64,000 nucleotides of DNA, taken from positions 2,418,001 through 2,482,000 of the forward strand of contig NZ_JAUSZR010000001.1 in NCBI RefSeq assembly GCF_030817835.1. Direction: 5' to 3'. This document shows positions 7,898 to 16,116 of this stretch, in pieces (the stretch's first letter is position 1; each line of letters starts with the position of its first letter). The notes under the pieces were generated by a model that saw nothing but the letters and a program-made list of their open reading frames with translations, searched no databases and had not been told where the DNA came from. Origin of the DNA: Pseudarthrobacter sp. W1I19 (lineage in GTDB: Bacteria; Actinomycetota; Actinomycetes; Actinomycetales; Micrococcaceae). The position numbers and the translations under genes were made by a program.

Positions 7898-8563
7898 TCA
7901 GGTGATCTCCGCGCGTGCTGGTGCCGGCTGAGCCGTTACTACCTGCGTTTTCGGATCGTGTTCGACGGCCGACATTCCGGCCACGATCACTGCAGCCCGC
8001 TCCCATGGCCGGTCTTCAAGCAGGAAGGGAATTTCTTCTTCTTCCCACTCCCTGTGCAACTCTTCTTCTTCCTGCCCATCTCGAGCCCTGAGTCGCCGTC
8101 GGGCTTCAACGTTGTCGCATTGCACCCAAATCGAAGCGTCGATGAGATGGGAGAGCGCTCGGCGTGATGACCCGCTCCCCTCCACCCACACCACCGAACG
8201 CCCGGCGGGTACAGCTATGGCACCTGGACGTTCTCGGGCCACCCAGCCCGGCGGACGATAGTGGACTGCCTCACCTTTAACCAGTGGTTCGAGGACGCCG
8301 TCACGGAGTTGATCGGCCCAGTCAAAAAACGAGAGATGCCACGCTACATCGTCCGTGTGGACGGCTGCTGAGTCCGGAACTTGAGCCAGTAGGTGCTCAA
8401 CGAGGGTGGTCTTGCCTGACCCGCTCCGTCCATCTACCGCTACAATCCAGGGCCGGTTCGGACGGTGCCGTGCTGCCGGCAGCAGCCTCCGCACGAGACC
8501 CTCCAGCGACTCGGCTTGCCAAGGTCCCGCATCGGGTTCGCCGACTTCCGGTTCAATATCCAT
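7898..8563 (-). CDS. uridine-kinase-like P-loop ATP-binding protein
   Basis: The 221-aa protein has a Walker A GRSGSGKTT at about residues 46-54, an HTDDVAWH segment like the nucleotide-kinase catalytic Asp region, and a charged EEEELHREWEEEEIPF helix near the end. It belongs to the small actinobacterial ATPases annotated as uridine-kinase-like. Substrate is unknown. A poly-Glu/EEE run makes the + strand unusually TTC-rich around 8035-8080. It is upstream of the transglycosylase on the same strand. Confidence 0.75.
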   Translation of the reverse strand: MDIEPEVGEPDAGPWQAESLEGLVRRLLPAARHRPNRPWIVAVDGRSGSGKTTLVEHLLAQVPDSAAVHTDDVAWHLSFFDWADQLRDGVLEPLVKGEAVHYRPPGWVARERPGAIAVPAGRSVVWVEGSGSSRRALSHLIDASIWVQCDNVEARRRLRARDGQEEEELHREWEEEEIPFLLEDRPWERAAVIVAGMSAVEHDPKTQVVTAQPAPARAEIT

Positions 8564-9173
8564 TGATTACCTCAACCCCCAATATCGGATCCGCCCAAAG
8601 CTGCCTAGTCTCGAGTTTCGAGAATCGCCCTGCTTAGCGCAAGATCTACTTCGAGGCCACGGCTCCTGCTATCGCCACGCTTTTCCGCGGGAGGAAATCA
8701 CCTGAGAAAGTGATATTGGGGGTCTTCTTTCCAGGCGCGATGGTCTGTGCGCCGGACATTCAGTGGCTGTAGAAAGCGTTCACCGGACAGGATCAGCTGA
8801 AGCGCGCAGAAGCAAAACAGTTTTCGGTGCCCACCTGCAGGCACCCTCACCAAGATGGGCGAGATTACCTCGGACCTGAGCGTCTTCGAGAACCTTCCGG
8901 ACGATGTCGAGATGACAATCGCCCGGGACCAATAGGTAACAGGAGCAACAGGGCAAGACGGCGGCGGGAGCGCACGCCGCCGGCACCGCCATCCGAACGG
9001 CATTTCAGATAACGCTCAAACACGAAAACCGTAGGCAGCTGCTGCAGTTAGCTCCTACCGTCAAAGGGCCTGCAGGCGTAGCGTCGTTTGCATTGGAGTA
9101 AGGCAGCGATCGACGGCGGGCCCGTACTCGGGCAGCCTCGCCACCTTCTTGAACCGTCAAAAAGGAGACCGGG
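8564..9173. other. gene-free interval before the debranching-like gene
   Basis: No ORF here looks coding on either strand. The last 110 bases contain a GCAGGCGTAGCGTC box (about 9072-9085) that recurs as GCAAGCGTAGCGTC at about 43137-43150, upstream of the second copy of the same gene, suggesting a shared promoter or operator. Confidence 0.4.
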
Positions 9174-11315
9174 ATGGCTGGATGGAATGCTGACACGGCT
9201 GCCGGGCCGGTGGGGGCCGGCACTGTCACTTTGGTGGAGGGGCCTTCCTTCTGCATTTCGTCAGCGAATGGAGACATCCACCCGGAACATCCGCATGGCG
9301 TTTTCCATGAGGACACCCGCATCCTGTCGCGCTGGAACCTGACAGTCAACGGGCAGGTCCTGGAGCCGTTGACAGCCTCAACGCAGGAACCCTACCGGGC
9401 CTTGTTCATTGGCCGTGTTCCCCGTTCCGATGGTTACGCGGACAGCCCCATGATTGTTGAAAGACTGAGGGAAGTCGGCGCCGGCATCCGTGAGGAGATC
9501 ACCATCCGGAACTACTCCTCGGAGGCCGCTGATTGCAGGGTCTCCCTCACTGTTGAATCGGACTTCGCGGATCTTTTTGAAGTGAAAGAGGCGCGCGTCG
9601 AACGGCACTGGGCACAATCCCGCCACCCGGAAAGCGACTCCCTGACCATCAGGGGCGCCTGGCAGGACGTCCGGAAGGCCGTCGTCGTCAACGCCGGCGG
9701 CGCGGAGGTGACCACCGAGGGCGTGACGTACCGGGCGGTCATCCCGGCGCACGGACAGTGGAGCACCCTTCTCACGGTGGTGCCGACCACCAACGGCGCC
9801 CGACCGGGGTCGTTCGTCCGTCCGTTGAGCGGTGAGCTATCCCCCAGCGACCGCCGCCGCCAGGAATGGGTAGCAAAGATTCCGAAACTGCACATCGGAA
9901 ACCGTTCCATCGAGCGGACCCTCCGGCGCAGCTACGATGACTTGGGCGCGCTTCGCATCGAGGATCCCGCGCATCCGGAGCGGATCGTCGTGGCCGCCGG
10001 TGCGCCGTGGTTCATGACCCTTTTTGGCCGGGACGCGCTGTGGGCATCCGAAATGGCACTGCCCGTGGACCCTTCCCTGGCACTTGGCACACTGCAGACG
10101 CTGGCCGACCGCCAAGGCACCGTGGTGGATCCCATGAGCGAGGAGGAACCCGGGAAAATCCTGCACGAAGTCAGGCTCGGGGTTTCCGGCGGGCTGGCAC
10201 TGGGTGGAAAATCCGCCTACTACGGCAGCGTCGACGCCACTCCACAATTCGTGATGGCCGTAGCCTCAGTGAGCCGTTGGGGCTTTGCCAAGGACATCAT
10301 CGCTGCGCTGCTGCCCCACGCAGACCGCGCACTGGACTGGATCAGGGAATATGGCGACAAGGACGGCGACGGATTCGTCGAATACAAGCGCCTCAACGAT
10401 TCCGGCCTTATCAACCAAGGCTGGAAGGACTCGTGGGACGGCATCAACTTCGCAGACGGCCGGCTCGCCGAACCCCCTATCGCCCTCTGCGAAGCCCAGG
10501 CGCTGGCCTACAGCGCATTCTTGTCCCGGGCATGGATGGCATTCGACGCCGGCGACGAGGCTTTGGCCGCCCAGCTCACCGGTGAAGCAGCCCAGTTGAA
10601 GAAGAGGTTCAACGAAGAGTTCTGGATGCCTGAGCGCGGCTACTTCGCCATCGCCCTCGACGGCGAAAAACGGCAGGTCGACGCCTGCGCGTCCAACATG
10701 GGACAGTGCCTGTGGCACGGCATCGTGGACGAGGACAAGGTACCGCAGGTAGCGGAACGGCTCATGTCCCCCGAGATGTTCAGCGGCTGGGGCGTTCGAA
10801 CCCTCGCCAGCGACATGGGCGCCTACAATCCCGCCAGCTACCATAACGGCTCGGTCTGGCCGCACGACAACGCCATCATTGCCGCCGGGCTCATGCGCTA
10901 CGGCTTCGTGGATGAGGCGCAGCGAATCGCCACCGCCCTGTTCGAGGCGGCCGACTACACCGATGGCCGCCTCCCCGAACTCTTCTGCGGGTTCAGCCGT
11001 GACCAGATCGCCGAGCCCGTCCCTTATCCCACTGCATGCTCGCCACAGGCCTGGGCAGCCACCACCCCGATCATGCTGGTGACGAGCCTGATGCGGTACG
11101 ACGCCCATATCTCCCGCGGCGGCCTCTGGATGGACCCGGCACTTCCCGAATCATACGGCGACGTCCACATCACCAACGCGCCGATGGCCGGAGGCCGGAT
11201 CACCATCGACATCAAAGGGTCCGAACCCTCCGTGCAGGGGCTGCCCGAAGGCATAGCATTCCATCGTGACCACCGCCCCTGGTTGACGGAGCTGATCAAA
11301 CAGGCCGGGCTGTAA
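9174..11315 (+). CDS. glycogen-debranching-like enzyme (amylo-alpha-1,6-glucosidase family), copy 1
   Basis: The 713-aa protein has an N-terminal beta-rich 'glycogen debranching enzyme N-terminal' domain (about 1-260, e.g. EHPHGVFHEDTRILSRW) and an (alpha/alpha)6-barrel glucosidase-like domain (about 280-690) with APWFMTLFGRDALWAS, NQGWKDSWDGI, NPASYHNGSVWPHDNAI and PTACSPQAWAATTP. A good AAAAGGAGA site precedes ATG 9174. Enzymes of this set are thought to act on alpha-glucans or similar oligosaccharides, but exact activity varies. A second, clearly homologous but diverged copy lies at 43248-45404. Codon use is high-GC, unlike copy 2. Confidence 0.85.
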   Translation: MAGWNADTAAGPVGAGTVTLVEGPSFCISSANGDIHPEHPHGVFHEDTRILSRWNLTVNGQVLEPLTASTQEPYRALFIGRVPRSDGYADSPMIVERLREVGAGIREEITIRNYSSEAADCRVSLTVESDFADLFEVKEARVERHWAQSRHPESDSLTIRGAWQDVRKAVVVNAGGAEVTTEGVTYRAVIPAHGQWSTLLTVVPTTNGARPGSFVRPLSGELSPSDRRRQEWVAKIPKLHIGNRSIERTLRRSYDDLGALRIEDPAHPERIVVAAGAPWFMTLFGRDALWASEMALPVDPSLALGTLQTLADRQGTVVDPMSEEEPGKILHEVRLGVSGGLALGGKSAYYGSVDATPQFVMAVASVSRWGFAKDIIAALLPHADRALDWIREYGDKDGDGFVEYKRLNDSGLINQGWKDSWDGINFADGRLAEPPIALCEAQALAYSAFLSRAWMAFDAGDEALAAQLTGEAAQLKKRFNEEFWMPERGYFAIALDGEKRQVDACASNMGQCLWHGIVDEDKVPQVAERLMSPEMFSGWGVRTLASDMGAYNPASYHNGSVWPHDNAIIAAGLMRYGFVDEAQRIATALFEAADYTDGRLPELFCGFSRDQIAEPVPYPTACSPQAWAATTPIMLVTSLMRYDAHISRGGLWMDPALPESYGDVHITNAPMAGGRITIDIKGSEPSVQGLPEGIAFHRDHRPWLTELIKQAGL

Positions 11316-11539
11316 ACCTCCACCAGTCGCCTTTAATGCTGTAGACGCCCCGGCATCCGCATGTCCGCTCGGGTTGCTGTCTAGCCGCAAAGGCGGGTCA
11401 TGGTGGGCTCATAGCGCGGGATGGCAAGGAACGACGACGGCGGCCCAGTTGTCGGTGCCGACGTCACCATACGCGCGCTCGCCTAGGAAGGCCAGCCATC
11501 GTGCCGCTGCTCCTGCCATAAGACATGAAAACAGGTGGG
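11316..11539. other. gene-free interval
   Basis: About 220 bases between the debranching-like gene and the PadR promoter with no supported gene and no clear hairpin. Confidence 0.3.
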
Positions 11540-11567
11540 TTGACTTCTAAATCTATATAGCTAGACT
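11540..11567 (+). promoter_or_regulatory. padR promoter with internal CTATATAG palindrome
   Basis: TTGACT at 11540-11545 and TAGACT at 11562-11567, 16 bp apart, form a sigma-A-type promoter whose expected start coincides with the ATG at 11574, so the transcript is probably leaderless; no ribosome site is present. CTATATAG at 11553-11560, with flanking TCTA/TAGA arms, sits in the spacer as a likely PadR autoregulatory site. Confidence 0.55.
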
Positions 11568-11573
11568 TAGCAC

Positions 11574-11909
11574 ATGGAGAACTTAGGGCGTGTCACGCCC
11601 GCCACCGCGCTGGTCCTGGAGGCCCTGCTGTCAGCCGACACTGTGTGGGGGCTGCAGATCGTGAAGGACGTCGGCAAGAAACCCGGCACCGTCTATCCAA
11701 TTTTGGACCGACTTGAAGTTGCCGGGTGGATCCGGGGCGAATGGGACTCCACCCAGGATCGCAAAGGGCCGCGCCGGCGCTACTACCGGCTGTTGGCTGA
11801 AGCCCGGCCCCTGGCACAGGGCTACGTGAACACGCATCGGGCCAGGGTCCGGACGACTGCCACCAAGCCCGCGCCCGCAACGCTCGAGGGCCAGTGGCAA
11901 GGGGCGTGA
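11574..11909 (+). CDS. PadR-family transcriptional regulator
   Basis: The 111-aa protein is a compact winged-helix regulator of the short PadR type: ATALVLEALLSADTVWGLQI, then GTVYPILDRLEVAGWIRGEW (recognition helix and wing start) and GPRRRYYRLL (wing). The C-terminal dimerisation helix is short and the last 25 residues look unstructured. It overlaps the next gene by 4 bp (GTGA), so the two are coupled, as usual for PadR and small membrane-protein partners. Ligand unknown. Confidence 0.85.
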   Translation: MENLGRVTPATALVLEALLSADTVWGLQIVKDVGKKPGTVYPILDRLEVAGWIRGEWDSTQDRKGPRRRYYRLLAEARPLAQGYVNTHRARVRTTATKPAPATLEGQWQGA

Positions 11910-12559
11910 GGTTCACTGAGGCCGTCCTTGCTGTGGCCGTGGCCTTGACCCCGGTCCGACTCAGAGAAGTCCGCGAGGAACAGTGGCGGGCCGACCTGCG
12001 TGATGGGCCGGTCATCGGCATCTCCGCGAAGTCGCTGCTGTTCGGAGCACTGTGCTCATCGGCGACGGCAAGGACCTACGAGTTGCTTCATCGCGGCGGC
12101 ATTCTGCTGTCGCACATCAAAAAGGGGGAAAAGATGAAACGAGTACTGGGCATAGCCGGTGCGGCTGCCGTCCTGGTCGGCGGCGCCGTCGTCGGCCTTC
12201 AAGCAGGCTACTCCAATGAACCACCATCGGCTCGAACGCCTGTGGCAGATCGTCCCATCGCCGGCTATGAAGGGTGGTGGAACTCCACCCCTGTGCACGG
12301 AAGCGCGGAAGGCCTTCCGGAAGAAACGGTGACCGTCAACACCCGTACCGGCAAAATTGTCGATGCATTCAACAGGGCGAAGAACAGCACGCTGATTTCG
12401 GATGTTGACTATCACCTTGTCCCCGACCCAGCCTGGCCGGCCAACTCCATCGTTATCATCGACACCACGACTGGCATGGTCATCGAGGACTTCCTGATCG
12501 ACGAGCGGGGCGTCCCCCTTGATGGAAGCGGACGGCCACTCGACGCCACCGCAGGGTAG
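11906..12559 (+). CDS. PadR-linked exported/membrane protein, 217 aa
   Basis: The frame starts most naturally at GTG 11906, overlapping the PadR stop (GTGA); GTG 11894 is an alternative. The first 75 residues (VRLREVREEQWRADLRDGP... ISAKSLLFGAL) resemble the cytoplasmic linker region often found in PadR-partner proteins. Near residue 77 there is a second strong start (ATG 12134, preceded by AAAGGGGGAAAAG) opening with a signal-peptide-like MKRVLGIAGAAAVLVGGAVV. The remainder (residues 100-217) is soluble with repeated TVNTRTGKIVD/IIDTTTGMVIEDF strands. It may thus be expressed as long and short forms. Function unknown. Confidence 0.6.
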   Translation: MRFTEAVLAVAVALTPVRLREVREEQWRADLRDGPVIGISAKSLLFGALCSSATARTYELLHRGGILLSHIKKGEKMKRVLGIAGAAAVLVGGAVVGLQAGYSNEPPSARTPVADRPIAGYEGWWNSTPVHGSAEGLPEETVTVNTRTGKIVDAFNRAKNSTLISDVDYHLVPDPAWPANSIVIIDTTTGMVIEDFLIDERGVPLDGSGRPLDATAG

Positions 12560-12635
12560 GAATCTCCCGATGTGGCAGGACCGCCCCCGTAGACGTTTGC
12601 CGCGGTCTGCGTCGTGGTCATCGCCCTGACGCCTG

Positions 12636-12795
12636 ATGGTATTTGGTCTCTCCCAGGTGCCGGTGATCGAGCTGCTGCCTTGGTCTGTCGCGGCGTACCT
12701 GCTGATCGGGGCCTGTATCTTCAGTTCAGCTGGCAAGGTCCCTCCGCTGCGCGCAGGCCTGCTGCCCGGCGCCCTGCTCGTCCTGGTGGCCCTAG
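12636..12795 (+). pseudogene. 5' part of small membrane-protein gene split by IS982 element
   Basis: ATG 12636 opens a frame encoding a hydrophobic start (VIELLPWSVAAYLLIGACIF... GALLVLVAL) that runs into the insertion element and stops at TAA 12801-12803. Removing the element and one CTAG copy joins it in frame to 13793-14007, giving a 124-residue product with two membrane segments. The exact in-frame join supports a genuine recent insertion. Function unknown. Confidence 0.65.
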
Positions 12796-13788
12796 ATGAT
12801 TAAGTCCTATTGGATTAGTGGTCGTAGGCGATGAGTGAGCGTTTGCGGGGCGCGTTGATGCGCCAGTTGTGCCAGATGCCGGCGGCGAGGGCGAGGAGTC
12901 TGGCGGCTACCCGGGCGTAGACGCCTGCCATGGTCCGTCCGCCGTGGTCTTCGAGGCCGAGTTGGCCTTTGAGGGTGTCGAAGACGGATTCGATCCATTG
13001 CCGGATGCCGCCGAGTTTGCCGAATCGGGGCTTCTCGTCCTTGCGGTCCGGGCGGATCAGGTGCGCGTGGAGGTCCTCGGTGATGAACCGTTCGAAGTCG
13101 CGGCCGGCGAAACCTTTGTCCCCGAGGATGACCTGCCCGGCGCTGATGAGGTGGTGGTCGTGTTCGAGCAGGGCCTGGGTGACCTCGCGTTCACCGATCT
13201 TCGGATTAGCCAGTCCCCAGATCACGGGCATGCCGTCGGGGGTGCTGATCAGGTAGAGACGCAGGCCCCAGAAGAACCGGGAATGGGAGGCGCAGTAGCC
13301 GTAGCCGGCGTGTCCGGACAGGTCGGAGCGTTTGACGGTTTCCCGGGACATGCCGCACGGCACGGGGGTGGAATCGACCAGGCGCAGGACCTCATGCCAG
13401 GACGGGGTGTCCCGTGCCAGGGCGGTGATGGCTGCTGCGATTACCGGGCCCGCGGCCCGGAGTCGCTTGGTGTAGCCGGATTGGTGCGGGATGCCGGGGA
13501 ACATGCCGGACAGGTGGATCCGGGAGTATCTGATCCACCTGGTCTCCGAGGAGAAGCCGAGCAGGTGCTGTGCCACGGCCAGGCAGAGCAGCTCGGCGTC
13601 GCTCAGAACCGGTTTGCGGCCCGGCCGCCGGTCCCTGGACACACCAAGGTCCGGCAGCACATGGTCATCCAAATAGACGTAAAGTGTGGTCAGGAGAGTG
13701 TTTAGCTGAGTGTTCACAAACCCGGCTTAACACTCTCCGCCCTACTTTAAAAGCTCCCGCGCCCACAACAGCAATAGGACTTACTCAT
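12796..13788 (-). mobile_element. IS982-family insertion sequence, 993 bp
   Basis: The ends are 17-bp inverted repeats (12796-12812 and 13772-13788, one mismatch: ATGAnTAAGTCCTATTG). They enclose one transposase gene and are flanked by a direct CTAG (12792-12795 and 13789-13792) consistent with target duplication. Size and single-ORF design match the IS982 family. The element looks intact and possibly active. Confidence 0.85.
12815..13717 (-). CDS. IS982-family transposase
   Basis: The 300-aa protein matches the IS982 transposase pattern: an N-terminal helical region with DAELLCLAVAQHLLGF, SETRWIRYSR and PGIPHQSGYTKRLR, then the catalytic core with Asp in VLRLVDSTPVP, Asp in VILGDKGFAGRDF and a Glu in IRQWIESVFDTLKGQLGLEDH (DDE triad). 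Reading frame is complete with no internal stops. It fills almost the whole element. It drives transposition of the surrounding IS. Confidence 0.92.
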   Translation of the reverse strand: MNTQLNTLLTTLYVYLDDHVLPDLGVSRDRRPGRKPVLSDAELLCLAVAQHLLGFSSETRWIRYSRIHLSGMFPGIPHQSGYTKRLRAAGPVIAAAITALARDTPSWHEVLRLVDSTPVPCGMSRETVKRSDLSGHAGYGYCASHSRFFWGLRLYLISTPDGMPVIWGLANPKIGEREVTQALLEHDHHLISAGQVILGDKGFAGRDFERFITEDLHAHLIRPDRKDEKPRFGKLGGIRQWIESVFDTLKGQLGLEDHGGRTMAGVYARVAARLLALAAGIWHNWRINAPRKRSLIAYDH

Positions 13789-13792
13789 CTAG

Positions 13793-14007
13793 TGGGTCTC
13801 GGTTTCTGGTGTTCCCGCGCCGGAAGGGGCTTGCAGATCACCGTGGATTCACGACGACGGGGCGGCCACGGCGGGGCTGATGACCACGTTTTGCGCCTGA
13901 GGGCACCGCCGTCGATCTCCCGTGCTGGCTCTCGACCACGGGACGGTGCAAATTCCGGCTCTGATGATGCGGAGTTGCGTCCGAGAATCGAAGCGGCATC
14001 GTCCTAG
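13793..14007 (+). pseudogene. 3' part of the IS-split small gene
   Basis: Open frame (VGLGFWCSRAGRG...), in register with 12636-12795 when the IS and one CTAG are removed; 160 + 215 nt equals exactly 125 codons including the TAG at 14005-14007. The C-terminal half is hydrophilic and low in complexity, so the original protein was probably a membrane-anchored cytoplasmic tail or loop. Confidence 0.6.
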
Positions 14008-14016
14008 ACTTTCGGC

Positions 14017-14187
14017 ATGCACCCCTTAGTAGCAATCGGCCTGGTGTTCCTCGCCGCGATTGCCTGGATGGTCACCATCCTGACGATGCTGATTGTTCTG
14101 GTCAAAGGCCGGCGCCGGGCGCCAGCCGAAGTCGGACGCGCAGTCCAAAGTGTGGAGATCCAAAGCTCGGATGAACGGGCGGCTTAG
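14017..14187 (+). CDS. small single-pass membrane protein, 56 aa
   Basis: The short ORF encodes one long hydrophobic helix (VAIGLVFLAAIAWMVTILTM, continuing LIVLVKG) followed by a basic stop-transfer stretch KGRRR and a polar tail. That topology is coherent for a small membrane protein. It begins 9 bp after the interrupted gene and may have been in the same operon, now cut off from its promoter by the IS. No strong ribosome site is visible. Function unknown. Confidence 0.45.
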   Translation: MHPLVAIGLVFLAAIAWMVTILTMLIVLVKGRRRAPAEVGRAVQSVEIQSSDERAA

Positions 14188-14429
14188 ACATAACTTGGTG
14201 TCACCGAGCAAGCCCCGCTCCTCGAGCAGGTCGTAGACAAGATTCAAGGTGAGATCCACGAGTTCATGGATCTCCGCCTCCACCGCTGGAGCCGTCACAG
14301 CTCCATGGGGCTCCCGGCGCTGACAGTATCGCGGACGAGGGCGGGCGTGTCCTGGATTACGACCAAAGGGTGTTGATACTGGTGCGGCCAACCCCACCCC
14401 GGCCCGGAATTGAGTACTACAGTGGATGC

Positions 14430-15470
14430 ATGGCTCCCAGCCGGCATCCGCTCGACGACCTGCGCGAAACCATCGGCCATCTGGCTGATCAGCTCAAGCT
14501 GCCCACTTCGGAGCGCGTCGACGACCTGGTCGGCGATCTCATCGGTGCGAGGCCCGGGCCCGCCCGCCCGCTGTCCGAGGTGCAGGCCGAGCTCGACGCG
14601 CTGGTCGGACTGGAGACCGTGAAAGAACAGGTGCGGGCCCTCGTCGCGCTGCTCCAGGTCCAGGCCCGCCGTAAGGCGCACGGCCTGCCAGAGGTGGCCA
14701 CATCACAGCACCTGGTGTTCCTCGGAAACCCGGGCACGGGCAAGACCACCGTGGCGCGGCTCCTGGCCGAGATGTACCGTGCGGTCGGTCTGCTGCAGAA
14801 AGGCCACCTGGTCGAGGTCGACCGCTCGGGCCTGGTGGGGCAATACGTCGGTGCGACCGCTATCAAGACGGACCGGGTGATCCGGCGTGCGCTGGACGGC
14901 GTCCTGTTCATCGACGAGGCCTACGCGCTGGCACCGGAGGACGGACGGATGGACTTTGGCCCCGAGGCGATCGAGGTCCTGCTCAAGCGGATGGAGGACC
15001 ACCGTCACCGCCTGGTCGTGATCGTGGCCGGGTACCCGCGGCTGATGGAGTCCTTCTTGCTTTCGAACCCCGGACTGCGCTCCCGGTTCGCCCGCGAGAT
15101 CACGTTCCCCGACTACTCCGTCGACGCACTCCAGACGATCTTCCAGCAGATGCTGGCCCAGCACGAGTACATACTGGAGCCGGGTGCCGACCAGGTGCTG
15201 CGCCGCATCTTCACCGGGCTCCACGCGGGCGAAGACTCCGGCAACGCACGGTTCGCGCGCACACTGTTCGAACAGGCGCTCAACCGCCAGGCGCTGCGGC
15301 TGTCGCTCGACAATGAACAAAGTCTCGACGCGCTCGATCGTGAGGCCGTCATGACGCTCACCGCGGACGACATTGTCGAGGCCGCGCTGGCCTTGGGCGA
15401 GGAGCCGGAGCCGGAACCGACGCCGGAACCGGAACCGGAGCAGCCACGTTGGTGGCGCTGGTTGGTCTGA
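14430..15470 (+). CDS. CbbX/SpoVK-like AAA+ ATPase
   Basis: The 346-aa protein has a short N-terminal helical region, an AAA+ domain with Walker A FLGNPGTGKTTVARLL (about 106-121), Walker B GVLFIDEAYAL, sensor and Arg-finger region LRSRFAREITFPDYS, and a small C-terminal helical lid. It ends in a (EP)n-rich tail and PRWWRWLV. Relatives include CbbX (Rubisco activase type) and EccA of type VII secretion; neither partner is present here. ATG 14430 fits the family start better than 14370. Role likely remodelling of a protein partner, unspecified. Confidence 0.85.
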   Translation: MAPSRHPLDDLRETIGHLADQLKLPTSERVDDLVGDLIGARPGPARPLSEVQAELDALVGLETVKEQVRALVALLQVQARRKAHGLPEVATSQHLVFLGNPGTGKTTVARLLAEMYRAVGLLQKGHLVEVDRSGLVGQYVGATAIKTDRVIRRALDGVLFIDEAYALAPEDGRMDFGPEAIEVLLKRMEDHRHRLVVIVAGYPRLMESFLLSNPGLRSRFAREITFPDYSVDALQTIFQQMLAQHEYILEPGADQVLRRIFTGLHAGEDSGNARFARTLFEQALNRQALRLSLDNEQSLDALDREAVMTLTADDIVEAALALGEEPEPEPTPEPEPEQPRWWRWLV

Positions 15471-15525
15471 CCGGATCCGCGGCGGGTCTCAGGCGAATGG
15501 TGGCGGAGTATCTCGCCCCACCCGA

Positions 15526-16035
15526 CTAGGTCAGCCCATGGGGTCCGGACCTCCGACCCCCTTGGTCATCAATGAAGACCTGGACCGCCACGACATGCGC
15601 CTCCGTCAGCCCTTGGTCCGGGCTCGGTTTCTCCAGGAGGACTGGCTTGCCGTAGTTGTGGGCCCATTCGTGCACGTCCGGCCCGAGGACGTCGTCGATC
15701 CACACGACCGCGTCCCAGTCCGCCTCCCCCGCGGCCTCCATCCGGTCCAGCCACCGTGCGATGGACCGGAGCTTCGGAGTCGGCCTATCAACGTCGCTGT
15801 CCTTCATCGCCAGGGTCACGCGCAGCGGCTCAACTTCGAGCTGCAGTTGCGCCTCCAGTCCGGCCAGGACATCCGCGGGTGAGGTCGACACCCAGGCGAT
15901 CCGGCCTTTGGTAGCGAGCCGCCGCACGAGCGCCACTTTCCCGTCCGACAGTTGCGGGTCCGGGCTGTCGCCGTCACCGCGGCGGACCTTCGGGTTTAGC
16001 ACTCCGTCGATGTCGAGAAGGATGATCGGCTTCAT
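15526..16035 (-). CDS. HAD-superfamily protein
   Basis: The 169-aa protein starts with the HAD motif I DIDGVLNP (both Asp present), followed by WVSTSP (motif II-like), a Lys-containing middle, and the motif IV-like VVWIDDVLGPD. It has no cap domain of size. Similar short HADs occur as 'HAD domain in Swiss Army knife RNA repair' relatives. It probably hydrolyses a phosphate ester, with substrate unknown. It is convergent with the AAA+ gene and divergent from the hydrolase gene. Confidence 0.8.
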   Translation of the reverse strand: MKPIILLDIDGVLNPKVRRGDGDSPDPQLSDGKVALVRRLATKGRIAWVSTSPADVLAGLEAQLQLEVEPLRVTLAMKDSDVDRPTPKLRSIARWLDRMEAAGEADWDAVVWIDDVLGPDVHEWAHNYGKPVLLEKPSPDQGLTEAHVVAVQVFIDDQGGRRSGPHGLT

Positions 16036-16116
16036 ACGAGCAAGCTACATGGTCGGCACGGCGTTGACTACACACACACCCGTGCCGGGCCGCCGCCCCG
16101 CCGCTACAGTGTCAGC

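Noticed and set aside
12869..13705. + strand ORF (278 codons) opposite the IS982 transposase
   Set aside because: Shadow of the transposase gene; no family resemblance.
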